A stretch of 10,150 nucleotides of DNA from an uncultured Alphaproteobacteria bacterium (GCA_958448685.1 CAUDEV010000041.1:1-10150); one strand, 5' to 3'. Shown: positions 1 through 8,060, numbered from the stretch's first letter. Notes: generated from the letters alone by a model not told the origin. Numbers and translations: made by a program.

Positions 1-36
1 CGCGGCGTGGTATAATATTAAGGGTACCACGCCGCG
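1..36. repeat. GC-rich perfect hairpin (palindromic repeat, left copy)
   Basis: Bases 1-12 (CGCGGCGTGGTA) are the exact reverse complement of 25-36, giving a 12-bp stem around a 12-nt AT-rich loop. The stem is very GC-rich in an AT-rich window. The motif CGCGCGGCGTG, read on the minus strand here, recurs on the plus strand near the right end (10134-10144), so it looks like a repeated element rather than a chance palindrome. No U-tract follows either arm, so it is not a classical intrinsic terminator. The start of the window may cut the element, because its left boundary cannot be seen. The function is unknown. Confidence 0.8.
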
Positions 37-42
37 CGTCTA

Positions 43-225
43 TGTGTTCTTCACACTCTATATTATATATTTTCGAAAGGCGGAAACGATTGTATCGATT
101 TACTCCCATTTAGTCAAGTTTCACTTCGTTTCTCTTGTTCTTCGGACTTGACTAAATGGGAGTAAATCAATTCCTATCTTCTCGTTCCTTTCGAAAAATA
201 ATATATAGTTAAATTAGTGAACACA
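43..225. repeat. 183-nt nested inverted repeat, MITE-like
   Basis: This is a long imperfect palindrome with several matched arm segments. TGTGTTC (43-49) pairs with GAACACA (219-225). CTATAT (58-63) pairs with ATATAG (203-208). TTTCGAAAGG (71-80) pairs with CCTTTCGAAA (187-196). A perfect 23-bp arm at 97-119 pairs with 146-168, leaving a loop of about 26 nt. No start-containing ORF of useful length lies inside. The outer arms act as short terminal inverted repeats, as in non-autonomous MITE-type elements. The related sequence at the right end of the window lacks this segment, which supports insertion. No clear target-site duplication was found, so the exact ends are uncertain. Confidence 0.75.
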
Positions 226-231
226 ACTTAG

Positions 232-352
232 CATCCTCAATTTCAGGATACACAACATAATTACCTCGTGTCAAAAACAAAAAAGTCCCATAAAATTTTA
301 GGTATTTTGATGGGGCTTAGTTTCAAATTATCATATTATTATGAATATGTTT
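232..352 (-). repeat. 3'-flank repeat, copy beside gyrB
   Basis: Read on the minus strand (the gyrB transcription direction), 352-269 aligns without gaps to 10004-10087 on the plus strand, with 70 of 84 positions identical by hand count. Similarity continues weakly for about 28 more bases to a shared TGAAA, then GAGGAT. The unit contains a 6-bp stem (CATATT...AATATG), the gyrB terminator hairpin with its U-tract, and a small distal hairpin (ATCCT 233-237 with AGGAT 245-249). It begins 26 bp after the gyrB stop codon. It may be a dispersed terminator-bearing intergenic repeat, or a 3' end duplicated during rearrangement. Confidence 0.8.
273..318 (-). terminator. Rho-independent terminator of gyrB
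   Basis: On the minus strand, AAGCCCCAT pairs with ATGGGACTT in 8 of 9 positions (one C-A mismatch) across an AT-rich loop that can itself pair (TAAAA/TTTTA). A T-rich run, TTTTTT-G-TTTTT, follows directly. The hairpin begins 60 bp downstream of the gyrB stop codon and is in the right orientation to end that transcript. The plus-strand reading also forms the stem but lacks a good trailing U-tract, so the terminator probably works for gyrB only. Confidence 0.8.
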
Positions 353-378
353 GTCAATTCCCATAATCCGTTGCAATT

Positions 379-2784
379 TTAAACGTCCAAGTTTTTCACT
401 TTTTCAGCATTCCTTTGGATAAATTCTCGTCTAGGTTCCACTAAATCACCCATGAGTACGGAAAATATTTTATCTGCTTCTTCAGCTTGTGTCATCTTAA
501 CTTGAAGCAATGTTCTTGAAGCTGGATCCAAAGTAGTTTCCCAAAGTTGATCTGCATTCATTTCACCAAGACCTTTATATCTGTTTATTGCTAATCCTTT
601 TCTTCCGAATTCCAAAATTTTTTCAGAAAGAGCAATAGGACCATCGATTTCACTTATGTCCTTTCCTGATCCCAGTTCTAATTTTGCAGGTCTATTAAAC
701 ATGGAATATAATTTTTCTTGAAGACGATTCAATGATTTTACTTCAGGTAAATTCAAGAAATCTAATCCAATTGTAATAATTTCATGAGAGCCAAAGGAGT
801 TAACAACGATTTCCAAAATACCGTTATTAATATTAGTGTCATATGAATATTCCTCGGTTTTCATTTCTTCTAGATATTTTTTTAAGACCGCTGTGTTTTT
901 TTCAGATTGCTCAATAAGGCAGCCGCTTAATAGAAGTTTTTCAATAATCTTTGAATTGTTAACATATGGAGTTAAAGATTCTATAGAATGACTAACATTA
1001 ATTGATGTCTCAATAACATGTTTTAAATCTTGATCTCTAATACTTTCTCCATCTGAAAGTGTCATTAACGCATCTTTAATTGCTTCATTTAAAAGATATT
1101 CTTCGAATTCTTTTTCATCCTTTATATAAACAACAGAGTTACCTTTTTTAACCTTATAAAGAGGAGGTTGTGCTATATAGAGATACCCTTTGTCGATAAT
1201 AGGTTTCATATGCCTATAGAAGAAAGTTAAGAGTAGAGTTCTAATATGACTTCCGTCGACATCAGCATCAGTCATGATTACTATCTTATGATATCTGGCT
1301 TTATCTATATCGAAGTCTTCCTTTCCAATACCTGTTCCAATAGCTGTTATTAGTGTTCCAACTGTTTCCGAAGATATCATTTTATCAAATCTTGCTTTTT
1401 CGACATTCAGAATTTTCCCTCGAAGAGCTAATATAGCTTGAGTTTTCCTGTCTCTTCCCATCTTAGCAGAGCCACCAGCAGATTCTCCCTCAACAATAAA
1501 CATTTCACTGAGAGATGGATCCTTTTCTGAACAATCAGCAAGTTTTCCTGGAAGAGAAGCAACATCAAGTGATCCTTTTCTTCTTGTTAATTCTCTGGCT
1601 TTTCTCGCGGCTTCTCGTGCGGCAACTGCTTCTAATACTTTATCTAGTATGGATTTTGCCATTGTTGGGTTTTCCTCAAACCAAGCAGAAACAGCATCAT
1701 TGATTGCAGATTCGACAACAGGACGAACTTCAGATGAAACTAATTTATCTTTTGTTTGAGAAGAAAATTTTGGATCTGGAACTTTTACTGAAAGAACACA
1801 AGTTAATCCTTCTCTAATATCATCTCCTGTGATTGAGCTTTTCAAGTCTTTTTTCCCATTTTTTATTGGATTATTTGTTAGATAATTTGTGACAACTCTC
1901 GTTAAGGCAGCTTTAAATCCAGCAAGATGGGTTCCTCCATCAGATTGTGGGATGTTGTTAGTGAAACAAAGTATGTTTTCATGATAGCTATCTGTCCATT
2001 CCATTGCCATTTGAACAACTATATCTGGATTCTCATTTGAGTTATCTGCAGTAATAATTTTCGAATGAAGAACATTTTTTCCTGAATCAATATATTTTAC
2101 AAAAGCTTCAAGTCCCCCTTCATAATACAATTCATTTTTGTAAGGAGACTCAGGTCTTTCATCAACGATATTTATTCTAACTCCAGAATTTAGAAACGCT
2201 AGTTCACGAATTCTACGCTCAATTGTAGGTCTGTCAAATTTTGTAATTTTGAAAATGTTTGAATCCGGTTTGAATCTGACCATAGTTCCAGATTCCATTT
2301 CTTCATTTTCAGATATTAATTTCAAAGGAGCTTGAGTAATTCCATGATTGAAAACCATGAAGTATTTCTTGTGATCTTTCCAAATTGTCAGTTCCAAAAC
2401 TTCAGATAAAGCATTGACAACAGAAACGCCGACCCCATGTAATCCTCCTGAAACCTTATAAGAATTTTGATCGAATTTTCCTCCTGCATGTAATTGAGTC
2501 ATAATGACTTCTGCTGCGGAAACTCCCATTTCTTTGTGTATATCAACTGGTATCCCTCGACCATTATCAACAACAGAAACAAAACCATCATTTTCAATTG
2601 ATATTACTATATTATCACAATATCCAGCAAGAGACTCATCTATAGCGTTATCAACAACTTCATATACCAAGTGATGCAAACCAGTTCCGTCATCTGTGTC
2701 ACCTATGTACATTCCAGGACGTTTTCTAACAGCATCCAGTCCTTTTAAAACTTTTATAGAATCAGCGGTATAATTTGTAGTCAT
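379..2784 (-). CDS. gyrB: DNA gyrase subunit B
   Basis: This is the ATPase subunit of DNA gyrase. With GyrA (not in the window) it introduces negative supercoils into DNA. At 801 aa it matches Gram-negative GyrB (E. coli 804). The GHKL ATPase domain comes first: EVVDNAIDE with E42 and N46, VVDNGRGIP with D73, and GGLHGVGVS at 113-121. The transducer domain follows, with QTKDKL at 343-348. The TOPRIM domain has EGESAGGSA (432-440) and DADVDGSH (506-513), which hold the metal-binding acidic residues. About 160 residues of inserted domain (roughly 545-705) precede the C-terminal RYKGLGEMN (735-743). The start is supported by AGGGTGA, 7 nt upstream. One oddity is that the TOPRIM motif is EGES where EGDS is usual. 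The gene is monocistronic here, with its own promoter and terminator, and is divergent from degP. Identification is secure. Confidence 0.98.
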   Translation of the reverse strand: MTTNYTADSIKVLKGLDAVRKRPGMYIGDTDDGTGLHHLVYEVVDNAIDESLAGYCDNIVISIENDGFVSVVDNGRGIPVDIHKEMGVSAAEVIMTQLHAGGKFDQNSYKVSGGLHGVGVSVVNALSEVLELTIWKDHKKYFMVFNHGITQAPLKLISENEEMESGTMVRFKPDSNIFKITKFDRPTIERRIRELAFLNSGVRINIVDERPESPYKNELYYEGGLEAFVKYIDSGKNVLHSKIITADNSNENPDIVVQMAMEWTDSYHENILCFTNNIPQSDGGTHLAGFKAALTRVVTNYLTNNPIKNGKKDLKSSITGDDIREGLTCVLSVKVPDPKFSSQTKDKLVSSEVRPVVESAINDAVSAWFEENPTMAKSILDKVLEAVAAREAARKARELTRRKGSLDVASLPGKLADCSEKDPSLSEMFIVEGESAGGSAKMGRDRKTQAILALRGKILNVEKARFDKMISSETVGTLITAIGTGIGKEDFDIDKARYHKIVIMTDADVDGSHIRTLLLTFFYRHMKPIIDKGYLYIAQPPLYKVKKGNSVVYIKDEKEFEEYLLNEAIKDALMTLSDGESIRDQDLKHVIETSINVSHSIESLTPYVNNSKIIEKLLLSGCLIEQSEKNTAVLKKYLEEMKTEEYSYDTNINNGILEIVVNSFGSHEIITIGLDFLNLPEVKSLNRLQEKLYSMFNRPAKLELGSGKDISEIDGPIALSEKILEFGRKGLAINRYKGLGEMNADQLWETTLDPASRTLLQVKMTQAEEADKIFSVLMGDLVEPRREFIQRNAEKVKNLDV

Positions 2785-2790
2785 TAATAA

Positions 2791-2797
2791 TCACCCT
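2791..2797 (-). promoter_or_regulatory. gyrB ribosome binding site
   Basis: AGGGTGA on the minus strand lies 6 nt before the ATG at 2784-2782. It is a good Shine-Dalgarno match and fixes the gyrB start, which also agrees with the usual GyrB N-terminus. It stands out because neither degP nor mfd in this window has a clear Shine-Dalgarno sequence. Confidence 0.75.
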
Positions 2798-2864
2798 AAA
2801 ATATTTTTAAATAACTTTATAGATAAATAATCAAATGCGTGAGTATGTGATTTCTATCATTACT

Positions 2865-2893
2865 ATTATACCAGAGCCTACTAAAAAAGTGAA
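2865..2893 (-). promoter_or_regulatory. gyrB promoter, sigma70-type with extended -10
   Basis: On the minus strand a perfect TATAAT (2870-2865) is preceded by TGG, which makes an extended -10. A TTCACT -35 (4 of 6 consensus positions) lies 17 bp upstream at 2893-2888. Transcription would start near 2858 and give a leader of about 74 nt before the gyrB ATG. It is the best promoter match in the window and lies in the divergent gyrB/degP intergenic region. Confidence 0.75.
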
Positions 2894-2966
2894 GTAATTG
2901 ATATTGTATTAGTTCATAAGATGTGAGACAAAAAGAGAGTCTCCGAACATAGATTGTTTTTATAGA

Positions 2967-2995
2967 TTAAACTAATGATGATTTTGTGATAAAAT
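2967..2995 (+). promoter_or_regulatory. Probable promoter of the degP-mfd unit
   Basis: TAAAAT (2990-2995, 5 of 6 consensus positions) is preceded by TGA, giving an extended -10, with a weak TTAAAC -35 at 2967-2972 and 17-bp spacing. Transcription would start near 3002, about 25 nt before the degP ATG. A small dyad, GAGAC (2925-2929) with GTCTC (2939-2943), lies just upstream and could be an operator. AT-rich DNA gives many weak promoter matches, so this call is moderate. Confidence 0.45.
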
Positions 2996-3026
2996 AGAAA
3001 AGTGGATTATTTTTAGTTATTGAAAA

Positions 3027-4733
3027 ATGAAACTTTTTAGAGTTGCTTTGTATGCATTAGTTATCTGTGGAGTTATTTATTCTTGGGATAATTTCGGGCG
3101 TGATTTTTTCATGAAAAATTTTTATCAAATAACTGTTGATGAAAGTGTCAATTCAGCAGAAGCTCCAAAACCAGATGAAAAAATTGCCGAAAAAACTGAA
3201 AAAAAAGAGATTTTGCAAGTGCCAATTGAAACTGGCCCAATTTCGTTTGAAAAAGGATTTGAAAGTGTTGCGAAAAAAGCGATGCATTCAGTTGTAAATG
3301 TTGCAACTATGCAGCTTGTGGAAAACACAGAAAGACAAGGGATCCCAGATATATTTAAAGGGTTTCCATTTGATGATATATTTAAAGATTTTTTTGATGT
3401 ACCACAGAAAAAACAAAAATTGAGAAAAGCGAACGCATTAGGTTCAGGTTTTATAGTGCAAGTTGATAAAAATACAAAAAGAGCATATATTGTCACTAAT
3501 AATCATGTTGTGGAAAAATCTAAAAAAATCATAGTTTCTCTTTCTGACAAAACGGAATTGCCGGCAACTATTCATGCTGTTGATTCTAGAACGGATATAG
3601 CTGTTTTATGTGTAAATTTGAATAATTTAGACTTCAATATTGATAAATTGCAGCCTGTTAAATGGGGAAATTCTGATAAATTAAATGAAGGAAATTTTGT
3701 CGTTGCAATAGGGAATCCTTTTGGATTGGGAAGCACTGTGACAAACGGTATCGTTTCAGCAAAAGGCCGAAATTTATCTATGGGGATGCCATCATTAAAC
3801 TTTGTTGATGATTTTATTCAACACAGTGCTCCAATAAATCTTGGAAACTCAGGTGGATGTTTATTGAACATTTATGGAGAAGTTATTGGTATAAACAATG
3901 CTATATTTTCCACAAGTGGTGGTAATATAGGTATTGGATTTGCAATTCCTTCTAATATTGCAAAGATTACTGTAGAACAACTTATAAAATTCAAACGAAC
4001 ATTCAGAGGATGGCTTGGAGCGGAAGTACATTCTGTTTATGCGAAACAAGCAGAGAGTGTTGGTTTAGCAAAACATTCATTGGAATCTTCAAAAGTTTTT
4101 GGAGCTTATGTTTCGAGAGTTGTTCCGAATGGACCAGCAGGAAAATGTGGCATAAAAGTTGGAGATATAATTATCGAATTTAATGGAAAAAAGATTACGG
4201 AAAATTGTTCTCTTCAAAGTGCCGTAGGAACTGCGGAAATAGGAAAATCCGTAAATTTAAAAGTCTGGAGACAGAAAGATGGCTCGAATTGGGGAGTCGT
4301 AGAACTTTCCGTAAAAGTTGGTGATTTTGAAAAAGCTATGAAAGATGGAGAATTAGATTCAAAAACACCTGAAGAAAGCAGAAACTCTGAAACAATCAAG
4401 GAAATGAGTATTGAATCTCTCGGAATCACTGTTTCAACATTACCAGATCAATATAAATCAGATTATCCGAAAAACGTGAAGGTAATAGTAACAAAAGTTG
4501 AAGAAGATGATGGACCTTCTTTTTATGGACCGATTTTCAAACCAGGAGATGGATTTATATCAGCAGACAATAGGCAAGTCACGAATGTTTCTCAATTAAA
4601 AGGTATTATTGATGAGATTTTGAAAAACAAAAATAATCGAAATCGTCCAATACCTTTCATTGTTGTTCGAGGAGGTTCTCAGATGATGATAGCAACAACA
4701 CTGGATTTCACAGAAAAAGAAAGCGAGAAATAG
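3027..4733 (+). CDS. degP: DegP/HtrA-family envelope serine protease with two PDZ domains
   Basis: This is a trypsin-like protease of the HtrA family, which degrades or refolds damaged proteins in the periplasm. One hydrophobic segment near residues 5-19 lacks a signal peptidase I A-x-A site or a lipobox, so the protein may stay anchored to the inner membrane. A charged Lys/Glu linker follows (about 45-62). The protease domain carries the triad H160 (TNNHVV), D190 (RTDIAVL) and S275 (GNSGG). A Phe-rich loop at 107-124 matches the family's LA-loop region. PDZ1 spans about 328-430 (RGWLG; GPAGKCGIKVGDII) and PDZ2 about 462-560. At 568 aa it is longer than E. coli DegP. The loop before the active serine reads QHSAPINLGNSGGCL, where QTDAAINxGNSGGxL is usual. 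No strong Shine-Dalgarno precedes the ATG. DegQ or another HtrA paralogue is possible; the family call is secure. Confidence 0.93.
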   Translation: MKLFRVALYALVICGVIYSWDNFGRDFFMKNFYQITVDESVNSAEAPKPDEKIAEKTEKKEILQVPIETGPISFEKGFESVAKKAMHSVVNVATMQLVENTERQGIPDIFKGFPFDDIFKDFFDVPQKKQKLRKANALGSGFIVQVDKNTKRAYIVTNNHVVEKSKKIIVSLSDKTELPATIHAVDSRTDIAVLCVNLNNLDFNIDKLQPVKWGNSDKLNEGNFVVAIGNPFGLGSTVTNGIVSAKGRNLSMGMPSLNFVDDFIQHSAPINLGNSGGCLLNIYGEVIGINNAIFSTSGGNIGIGFAIPSNIAKITVEQLIKFKRTFRGWLGAEVHSVYAKQAESVGLAKHSLESSKVFGAYVSRVVPNGPAGKCGIKVGDIIIEFNGKKITENCSLQSAVGTAEIGKSVNLKVWRQKDGSNWGVVELSVKVGDFEKAMKDGELDSKTPEESRNSETIKEMSIESLGITVSTLPDQYKSDYPKNVKVIVTKVEEDDGPSFYGPIFKPGDGFISADNRQVTNVSQLKGIIDEILKNKNNRNRPIPFIVVRGGSQMMIATTLDFTEKESEK

Positions 4734-4742
4734 TTTTAAATA

Positions 4743-7700
4743 ATGGCTTTTGATAATTTAAAAGGGATTCCAATAGAAAGGTTTCCCTTTTGCGATTTTC
4801 CTGAAGATATTAATTCGTTATTTTTTATATTTTCAGAAACAAAACGTGCAAAATACATCTTCTCATTATTAAAGAAAACACAAAAGTACTATAAAATAAT
4901 TTATTTAAATTTCTTTGAATCAGATATATACGATTCAACACTTTGTGATTACAAAATTTTTGTGGATAGAGCTTCAGCTTTGAATGATATTCTGTTGAAT
5001 GAAAGAAAAATCGTTGTTTGTACATTGCCTGCGTTTAATTATAAAATTCCGCCAAGAGCTTTTTTTGAAGAAACATTACTCGTAAAGAAATCTTCGAAAA
5101 TTTCACTTTCTTCTTTGAAAAAGTCTTTATTAGATTTTGGATATTTAAATTCTGGCGTTGTTAAAAACGCAGGGGATTTTTCAGTTCGTGGAGGGATAAT
5201 TGATGTTTTTATTCCAAATTATAAATATCCCGTAAGGATTGATTTCTTTGGAGATGAAGTTGACTTCATAAAACAATTTGATCCAGATTCTCAAATATCA
5301 ACAAATGAATTGGAAGCTGTCTTAATAACGAAATGTTCAGAGATAATTTTGAACGATAAGGCAAAACAGTATTTTTATGAGAAATATAATTTTAATAATC
5401 CGTATATAAAAGAAATGGTTGAAAATGGGAATTATTTCCCTGGGATTGAATGGTATTCGAATTGTTTTCATGAAAAATTATCTTGTATAATTGATTATAT
5501 TCCGAAAAATACAAAATTTATTTTTGATTTTGAATTAGAAAAATATAATAAAACTTTTTTCGAATTTGCGAAAGAAAAATTTTCGAAAACTAAAGAAGCA
5601 TTTCCACCTGATGAGCTTTTTACTGATTCTGTTAATTTTGCTTTAAAAAACTTTGATGTTTTAAAAACTAATCATTTTTTAGATTCACCACTGTTTAAAA
5701 ATCATGATCAAATTTATAACATAAGGAAAAAAGAAGATCTTTTGAAATGGAAAAAATCTTTTGATAGAAAGATATTAGTATCTCTCAAATCGAATGGTGC
5801 TTTTAACATATTTTCTGAAATACTAAATGGAGAAGATATAAATAAAATAGATTTTTTTACTGATGCTGTTGAAGATAAAATAAATGTAATAATTTCAAAT
5901 TTGGAATCTGGATTTTTATATAAAGATTCAATGGTTTTCACGGAAAAAGAATTATTTGGTTCAGATTTAAAACTATCTAGCAAAAAGGCATCTCGTGATA
6001 TTTTTAAAGACTATTCCGCATTATCCATTAATGACTTTGTCATACATGAAAAGCATGGATTAGCTATTTTTGAAGGTTTAATTAATCTTAATATTTCTGG
6101 TATTTCACACGATTTTTTAAATTTGAGATATAGAAATAACGACAGATTATATGTTCCTGTTGAAAATATATCACTGATTACAAGATATGGAGAGTCAGCT
6201 TCTGAGAATTTGCTTGATGCTTTGAAAAGCAACAATTGGACAAATAGGAAAAATAACGTACGTAAAAAATTATTAATTATAGCTAATGATCTGTTGAAGT
6301 TGGCTGCAAAAAGAAAACTTAATACTTGTGAATCTTTTGATATTCCTGAAAATTATGAAGAATTTTGCAAGCGTTTTGGTTATATGGAAACAGATGATCA
6401 AATTTCAGCAATTGAAGATATAGAACGAGATTTGACAAATAACATTCCAATGGATAGATTGATTTGTGGTGATGTTGGTTTGGGAAAAACTGAAGTAGCT
6501 ATGAGGGCTGCTTTTATAGTTGCTTCTTCAGGAAAACAGGTTGTTTTAATGGCTCCAACTACTATATTAACCTCACAGCATTATAAAAATTTTCTAAAAA
6601 GGTTTGAAGGATTTGGAATAAACATCTGCCAGTTGTCCAGATTTATTTCAAGTTCTGAATTAAAGAAGAATATTAATGATATAGCTCTTGGAAATGTGAA
6701 GATTGTCATAACAACGCATGCAATTTTATCAGAAAAGATAAAATTTCAAGATTTAGGATTAGTTATAATTGATGAAGAACAACATTTTGGTGTGAAACAA
6801 AAGGAATACTTGAAGAAGCGTTATGAAAAAGCTCACTTTATGACTTTGAGTGCAACTCCGATTCCGAGAACTTTACAATTAGCGATTTCTGGGGTGAAAG
6901 ATCTGAGTATGATTGCTACTCCTCCAATTGATAGACTTCCTGTTAGGACTATTGTTTGTGAATTTGAAAAAAATACAATAAAAGAAGCAATAGAACGAGA
7001 AGTTAGAGTTGGAGGACAAGTATTTTTCGTTACTCCCAGAGTTGAATTTTTAGATGATTTATTTAATTTTGTTTCAAAGGCAGTTCCTGAATTAATTGTT
7101 AAAAAAGTACATGGAAAATCAGAAGATATTGAAAAAGTATTACATGATTTTTGCGATTGTAAGATAAATGTTCTTATTTCAACAAATATTATAGATTCTG
7201 GAATTGATATACCAAATGCCAATACTATTTTGATTCATCGCTTTGATTTATTTGGTCTTTCTCAGCTTTATCAATTGAGGGGTAGAGTCGGACGTTCGAA
7301 AAGACAAGCTTATGCTTATTTTCTTTTAGATAATAATAGAGCATTAACAGAAAATGCCAAAAAGAGACTCGAAGTTTTAAATAATATTAATAAACTTGGA
7401 TCAGGATTTACGTTAGCTAATCGTGATTTGGATATTCGGGGTGCTGGGAATTTATTGGGAGAAGAACAATCAGGATATATAAAAGAAGTTGGTGTTGAAT
7501 TGTATCAGTCAATGCTCCAAGAATCAATCCTGATGTTGAAATCAGGTTGTGATTTGGATGAATTCGGGAAAAAAGAAATACAAATAAATCTTGCTGTACC
7601 TGCATTGATTCCAGATTATTATATCTCTGATTCCGATTTGAGATTGGAAATTTATAAAAAAATAGGTAATATTAAGAATGAAAGCGAAATATTTAATATG

Positions 7701-8015
7701 GAATATGAGCTTTCAGATAGATTTGGTGTCATCCCTATAGAACTTCGAAATTTGTTAACTTTGATAAAAATCAAATTAATTTGCTTTGATTTGAATATAG
7801 AAAAAATAGATGTAGGGCCATTTGGATTTACCTTTTCATTTTTTAATAACAAATGTAATAATCCTGAAAAATTGGTGAATTTCTTGAACTCTAAAAACGA
7901 TATAAAAATTAAACCGGATGGGAAAATTGTAATTTTAAAAAAATGGAAGAATGAAAAAAACAGAACAGAAGATATCGCGAATTTCTTTGATTTAATGAAG
8001 AATAATCTTATTTAA
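4743..8015 (+). CDS. mfd: Transcription-repair coupling factor Mfd
   Basis: Mfd is an ATP-driven dsDNA translocase that removes RNA polymerase stalled at lesions and recruits UvrA for strand-specific excision repair. At 1090 aa it is slightly shorter than E. coli Mfd (1148). Domains in order: a UvrB-like N-terminal module with GYLNSGVV...GDFSVRGGIIDVF (133-156); the CarD-like RNA polymerase-interacting domain, about 425-485 (DFVIHEKHGLAIFEGL, LYVPVENISLITRYG); helicase lobes with Walker A GDVGLGKT (576-583), DEEQ (677-680), SATPIPRTL (703-711) and QLRGRVGRS (844-852); the translocation motif region (886-911, with RDLDIRGAGNLLGEEQSG); and a C-terminal D7-like domain to the end. The ATG lies 9 nt after the degP stop with no clear Shine-Dalgarno, which suggests co-transcription and possibly translational coupling. 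All motor motifs look intact. Confidence 0.97.
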   Translation: MAFDNLKGIPIERFPFCDFPEDINSLFFIFSETKRAKYIFSLLKKTQKYYKIIYLNFFESDIYDSTLCDYKIFVDRASALNDILLNERKIVVCTLPAFNYKIPPRAFFEETLLVKKSSKISLSSLKKSLLDFGYLNSGVVKNAGDFSVRGGIIDVFIPNYKYPVRIDFFGDEVDFIKQFDPDSQISTNELEAVLITKCSEIILNDKAKQYFYEKYNFNNPYIKEMVENGNYFPGIEWYSNCFHEKLSCIIDYIPKNTKFIFDFELEKYNKTFFEFAKEKFSKTKEAFPPDELFTDSVNFALKNFDVLKTNHFLDSPLFKNHDQIYNIRKKEDLLKWKKSFDRKILVSLKSNGAFNIFSEILNGEDINKIDFFTDAVEDKINVIISNLESGFLYKDSMVFTEKELFGSDLKLSSKKASRDIFKDYSALSINDFVIHEKHGLAIFEGLINLNISGISHDFLNLRYRNNDRLYVPVENISLITRYGESASENLLDALKSNNWTNRKNNVRKKLLIIANDLLKLAAKRKLNTCESFDIPENYEEFCKRFGYMETDDQISAIEDIERDLTNNIPMDRLICGDVGLGKTEVAMRAAFIVASSGKQVVLMAPTTILTSQHYKNFLKRFEGFGINICQLSRFISSSELKKNINDIALGNVKIVITTHAILSEKIKFQDLGLVIIDEEQHFGVKQKEYLKKRYEKAHFMTLSATPIPRTLQLAISGVKDLSMIATPPIDRLPVRTIVCEFEKNTIKEAIEREVRVGGQVFFVTPRVEFLDDLFNFVSKAVPELIVKKVHGKSEDIEKVLHDFCDCKINVLISTNIIDSGIDIPNANTILIHRFDLFGLSQLYQLRGRVGRSKRQAYAYFLLDNNRALTENAKKRLEVLNNINKLGSGFTLANRDLDIRGAGNLLGEEQSGYIKEVGVELYQSMLQESILMLKSGCDLDEFGKKEIQINLAVPALIPDYYISDSDLRLEIYKKIGNIKNESEIFNMEYELSDRFGVIPIELRNLLTLIKIKLICFDLNIEKIDVGPFGFTFSFFNNKCNNPEKLVNFLNSKNDIKIKPDGKIVILKKWKNEKNRTEDIANFFDLMKNNLI

Positions 8016-8034
8016 TTTCTAATTATATTAGAAA
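8016..8034. terminator. Weak AT-only hairpin after mfd
   Basis: TTTCTAAT (8016-8023) and ATTAGAAA (8027-8034) form a perfect 8-bp stem with a 3-nt loop, starting immediately after the mfd stop codon. The stem is nearly all A/T and is followed by A-rich rather than T-rich sequence, so it is a poor intrinsic terminator. It could instead stabilise the mRNA 3' end, and read-through into the LysR-like genes remains possible. TTTTCTAATT recurs at 8046-8055. Confidence 0.35.
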
Positions 8035-8060
8035 AAATAAAATATTTTCTAATTGCAATA

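Noticed and set aside
22..171. Open plus-strand frame through the left inverted repeat (about 49 codons, ending in a TAA after SDLTKWE)
   Set aside because: It has no ATG, GTG or TTG start with a ribosome site, and both arms are explained by the inverted repeat structure.
43..225. Target-site duplication for the nested inverted repeat
   Set aside because: The bases flanking TGTGTTC and GAACACA do not form a convincing direct duplication, so none is claimed.
1..378. CRISPR array or tRNA in the structured left end
   Set aside because: The repeats are inverted and nested rather than regularly spaced direct repeats, and no cloverleaf with a T-arm motif could be found.
3027..3110. Lipoprotein signal at the DegP N-terminus (Cys at residue 14)
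   Set aside because: The residues before the Cys (LVI) do not fit a lipobox, which needs a small residue at -1; a membrane anchor fits better.
3125..3496. Minus-strand open frame of 123 codons opposite degP
   Set aside because: It lies wholly within the well-supported protease gene, has no family motifs, and its Ser/Phe-rich composition is what antisense of Lys/Glu-rich coding DNA gives.
6833..7222. Minus-strand open frame of 129 codons opposite mfd
   Set aside because: It covers conserved helicase motifs of mfd on the other strand and shows no recognisable domain; it is a shadow frame.
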